A DNA stretch of 9,464 nt from Bacteroidales bacterium. Its GTDB lineage: Bacteria; Bacteroidota; Bacteroidia; Bacteroidales; VadinHA17. The notes beneath the pieces are model-generated. The model did not search any database. It was given only the letters and a program-made list of their open reading frames with translations, and was not told the origin of the DNA. The stretch covers positions 1 to 9,464 of the forward strand of contig JAITVX010000052.1 of assembly GCA_031285575.1 (NCBI GenBank), in the 5' to 3' direction. The position numbers were made by a program, and so were the translations under genes. Positions 7,570 to 9,464 of the stretch are shown piece after piece (position 1 is the stretch's first letter; each line of letters opens with the position of its first letter).

Positions 7570-7724
7570 AGCATGTAATTTTCCGCAAACCTAAACAAAA
7601 AAATCCGGATACGCTTTTTTGCAATAATAAACATTTTGATTTTTGAGTTATAAAATATATATCGATTTTTATTATTATCTTCGCGCCGTAAATAATTAGC
7701 GGCAAGGTTGGCTGCAGTTTTTTG
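7570..7724. promoter_or_regulatory. Divergent promoter region between panC and the GlgA-like gene
   Basis: This AT-rich 155-base interval must drive both genes. On the minus strand TAGGTTTG (7593-7586) fits the Bacteroidota -7 element for panC and would give a leader of roughly ten bases, but no TTTG lies at a standard distance upstream of it. On the plus strand TATCTTCG (7676-7683), one mismatch from TAnnTTTG, sits about 40 bases before the GlgA-like ATG. Just after it is a short hairpin, GCCGTAA (7685-7691) with TTAGCGGC (7696-7703), with one bulged G, which would fall at or near the transcription start. No riboswitch was recognised. Confidence 0.4.
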
Positions 7725-8531
7725 ATGGAAAGTAAAAAAGTATTATTCATTTCACAGGAAATAACTCCATATCTCGAAGAAACGGAATTGTCGAGAATAG
7801 GGAGATATCTGCCACAGGGAATTATGGAAAGGGGCAAGGAAATACGTACTTTTATGCCCAAGTATGGCTGTATAAACGAAAGACGTAACCAGCTTCATGA
7901 GGTTATACGCCTTTCGGGAATGAATTTAATTATTGACGATACCGATCATCCGCTTATAATAAAGGTAGCCTCAATACAGGCTGCCCGCATGCAGGTTTAT
8001 TTTATAGACAACGACGATTATTTTCACAGGAAGCACGTTGTATGCGATTCAAATGGGAAAGAATTTGAAGACAACGATGAGCGTGCCCTGTTCTTTGCTC
8101 GGGGAGTTATAGAAACTGTGAAAAAACTGAAGTGGGCTCCCAATATTATCCATTGCCACGGCTGGATGTCGGCGCTGGTTCCCGTTTATCTCAGGAGTGT
8201 TTACAGTGACGACCCGCTTTTTAACAATTACAGGGTTATTTTTTCCATATACAATAATGATTTCAAAACTCCGTTCAGGTCAACGTTTGCCGACAAGCTG
8301 CGTTTCGATGGAATAGACGGCGACAACCTTAAGCTTATTAAAAACCCCGACTTTGTTAATATCTCAAAACTGGCAATCAGGTATTCCGACGGAATAATTA
8401 TAGGAAGTGAAACAATAAACGAAGAACTTGCCCAATACGTTACAACAATTAACAAGCCGGTTCTTCCGTTTAAAGACGAGTCGCAGTATATTGATGCATA
8501 TAATGAATTTTATGACCAGATATTATTGTAA
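7725..8531 (+). CDS. GlgA-like protein: standalone glycogen/starch synthase (GT5) N-terminal domain
   Basis: The 268-residue product matches the N-terminal Rossmann domain of GT5 glycogen/starch synthases and is the type commonly annotated as glycogen synthase in Bacteroidota. The start KKVLFISQEITPYL aligns with the GlgA beginning, but the ADP-glucose-binding KxGG loop is replaced by LEETELSRIGRYLPQG (18-32). IIHCHGW (141-147), followed by MSALVPVYLR, corresponds to the GlgA HxHDW segment. The whole C-terminal nucleotide-binding domain (about 200 residues) is missing; the frame closes with TAA at 8529-8531. Without the loop and second domain it is unlikely to make glycogen alone; a regulatory or partner role is possible. 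I recall this short form as normal for the phylum, so it is not a fresh truncation. TTG at 7722 could extend it by one codon, but I prefer the ATG at 7725. The DUF4270-like gene overlaps its last 20 bases. Confidence 0.85.
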   Translation: MESKKVLFISQEITPYLEETELSRIGRYLPQGIMERGKEIRTFMPKYGCINERRNQLHEVIRLSGMNLIIDDTDHPLIIKVASIQAARMQVYFIDNDDYFHRKHVVCDSNGKEFEDNDERALFFARGVIETVKKLKWAPNIIHCHGWMSALVPVYLRSVYSDDPLFNNYRVIFSIYNNDFKTPFRSTFADKLRFDGIDGDNLKLIKNPDFVNISKLAIRYSDGIIIGSETINEELAQYVTTINKPVLPFKDESQYIDAYNEFYDQILL

Positions 8532-9464
8532 TACCGGATATAAATTACGTTTACCGTTTATTTATGTTTACCGGACGTTCAGAAAAGCGGCATTTGCCGG
8601 AATCCTTTTTGCAGGCCTATGGCTGCTTAATTCGTGTGAAGAGAAACCCACAATGCTTGGAAGCGGAATACTTCCTGGCAGCGACCATATTTCCATCTTC
8701 TCAACAGACACGTTTGGAGTAACATCATATACAGATTACATTTACCCTACAAATACACAATCCACATACAGGCCATACATAGGCAGCTATAACGACCCTT
8801 ATCTTGGAACTACAACAAGTGGATTTGTTTCGCAACTAAGACTTAACAAAGCATGGAAGGGAGATTCATTGGGGGTTGATTCGGTTAAACTGCATCTTAG
8901 GGTAACATCACATTACGGCACAAATAACAACTCAAAATATCTGAGAATTTCAGAAATATCGAACACGCTGTACCGTAATGCCGCATACTATTCCGACACT
9001 CCTGTTGACACTACCGGGGATGGGGTTTCGGTCAATATTCCGGCATTAAGAAGCGATACAACGGTAAATGATATAGAGATGACCCTTCCCAATTCGTTCG
9101 GCGAACGCCTTATACGCGAGCCTGCAAAACTTTTTCATGCTTCAGATACTGCGGAAATAGATTTTACCGATTATTTTAAAGGAATTTATATCACAATACC
9201 ATCAGCTACGGCCAGTGATCCTTTCTTAATTGGGTTTGACGTTACTTTCGATTCAAAAACTTCCTGGCACAGTTATTTTATTGTATATGTGTACAACATA
9301 AACGACCCAACCCAAAAGGACACCTACCTCTTTTTACTCGATCCCAAAACAGAGAATGCCCGCTTTTCAAAAGTCAAGCATGAATTTAACGGGAAATACA
9401 CTGTTAATGCACAGGCGATAGATTCATTATCATATACGCAGGGGATTTATGGCGCCTTTACCAG
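8512..9464 (+). CDS. DUF4270-like lipoprotein (3' end outside window)
   Basis: An open frame runs from the ATG at 8512 to the window edge (317 codons, no stop). The signal peptide is long: about 25 residues rich in basic and aromatic amino acids, then KAAFAGILFAGLWLLNSC, with lipobox LNSC and the lipidated cysteine at residue 42. The mature protein begins CEEKPTMLGSGILPGSDHI; the two glutamates after the cysteine may act as a surface-export signal. The next segments, IGSYNDPYLGTTTSGFVSQL and DSVKLHLRV, match the pattern of DUF4270 lipoproteins of Bacteroidota, whose function is unknown. The start overlaps the GlgA-like gene by 20 bases, suggesting translational coupling. No other in-frame ATG or GTG precedes the signal peptide core; the ATG at 8564 is in another frame and soon meets a stop. 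Family assignment rests on these patterns and is good but not proven. Confidence 0.82.
   Translation, partial: MTRYYCNTGYKLRLPFIYVYRTFRKAAFAGILFAGLWLLNSCEEKPTMLGSGILPGSDHISIFSTDTFGVTSYTDYIYPTNTQSTYRPYIGSYNDPYLGTTTSGFVSQLRLNKAWKGDSLGVDSVKLHLRVTSHYGTNNNSKYLRISEISNTLYRNAAYYSDTPVDTTGDGVSVNIPALRSDTTVNDIEMTLPNSFGERLIREPAKLFHASDTAEIDFTDYFKGIYITIPSATASDPFLIGFDVTFDSKTSWHSYFIVYVYNINDPTQKDTYLFLLDPKTENARFSKVKHEFNGKYTVNAQAIDSLSYTQGIYGAFT

Noticed and set aside
7520..7861. 113-residue minus-strand frame across the panC/GlgA-like divergent region
   Set aside because: It overlaps the starts of two confidently assigned genes and the AT-rich promoter region; its sequence has no recognisable domain.
8564..8740. 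ATG at 8564 as an alternative start for the gene after the GlgA-like protein
   Set aside because: It is in a different frame from the lipobox-bearing reading frame and reaches a stop after roughly 60 codons.

Overview
The window looks like a chromosomal segment from a member of the phylum Bacteroidota, probably class Bacteroidia (Bacteroidales or a relative). Four things point there: a standalone GlgA-type N-terminal domain protein diverging from panC, a DUF4270-type lipoprotein next to it, a lipoprotein with a Big_5-type Ig-like domain, and TAnnTTTG-like -7 promoter elements instead of the proteobacterial -10. Shine-Dalgarno sequences are absent or weak at the starts. Genus cannot be decided from the sequence.

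Layout. (1) 1-324, plus strand: the C-terminal half of ribonuclease HII (rnhB), cut by the window edge. (2) 6073 down to 341, minus strand: a tightly packed three-gene unit of an Ig-like-domain lipoprotein, a ROK-family sugar kinase/regulator and a large AddB-like PD-(D/E)XK nuclease, with gaps of 12 and 39 bases. It converges on rnhB with 16 bases between the stop codons. (3) 6074-6720: a 647-base stretch with no credible gene. It holds the probable promoter of the three-gene unit, with a 13-base palindrome over its upstream element, and a GC-rich array of five 18-base palindromes spaced exactly 42 bases apart. (4) 7569 down to 6721, minus: panC, pantoate-beta-alanine ligase of coenzyme A synthesis. 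(5) 7570-7724: a divergent promoter region. (6) 7725-8531, plus: a short GlgA-like GT5 N-terminal domain protein that lacks the KxGG substrate loop. Overlapping its end by 20 bases is (7) 8512 to the window edge, plus: a DUF4270-like lipoprotein that continues past the window.

Most of the window is ordinary chromosomal housekeeping and cell-envelope content. The unusual part is the array at 6319-6504. Its stems are kept while the 4-base loops change, it differs sharply in base composition from its surroundings, and its period equals four turns of B-DNA. Substitutions show no codon-position bias, so it looks conserved as nucleic acid (protein-binding sites or RNA hairpins) rather than as protein. 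The half-site TTGCA recurs in the palindrome over the neighbouring promoter, which suggests, but does not prove, a shared binding protein.
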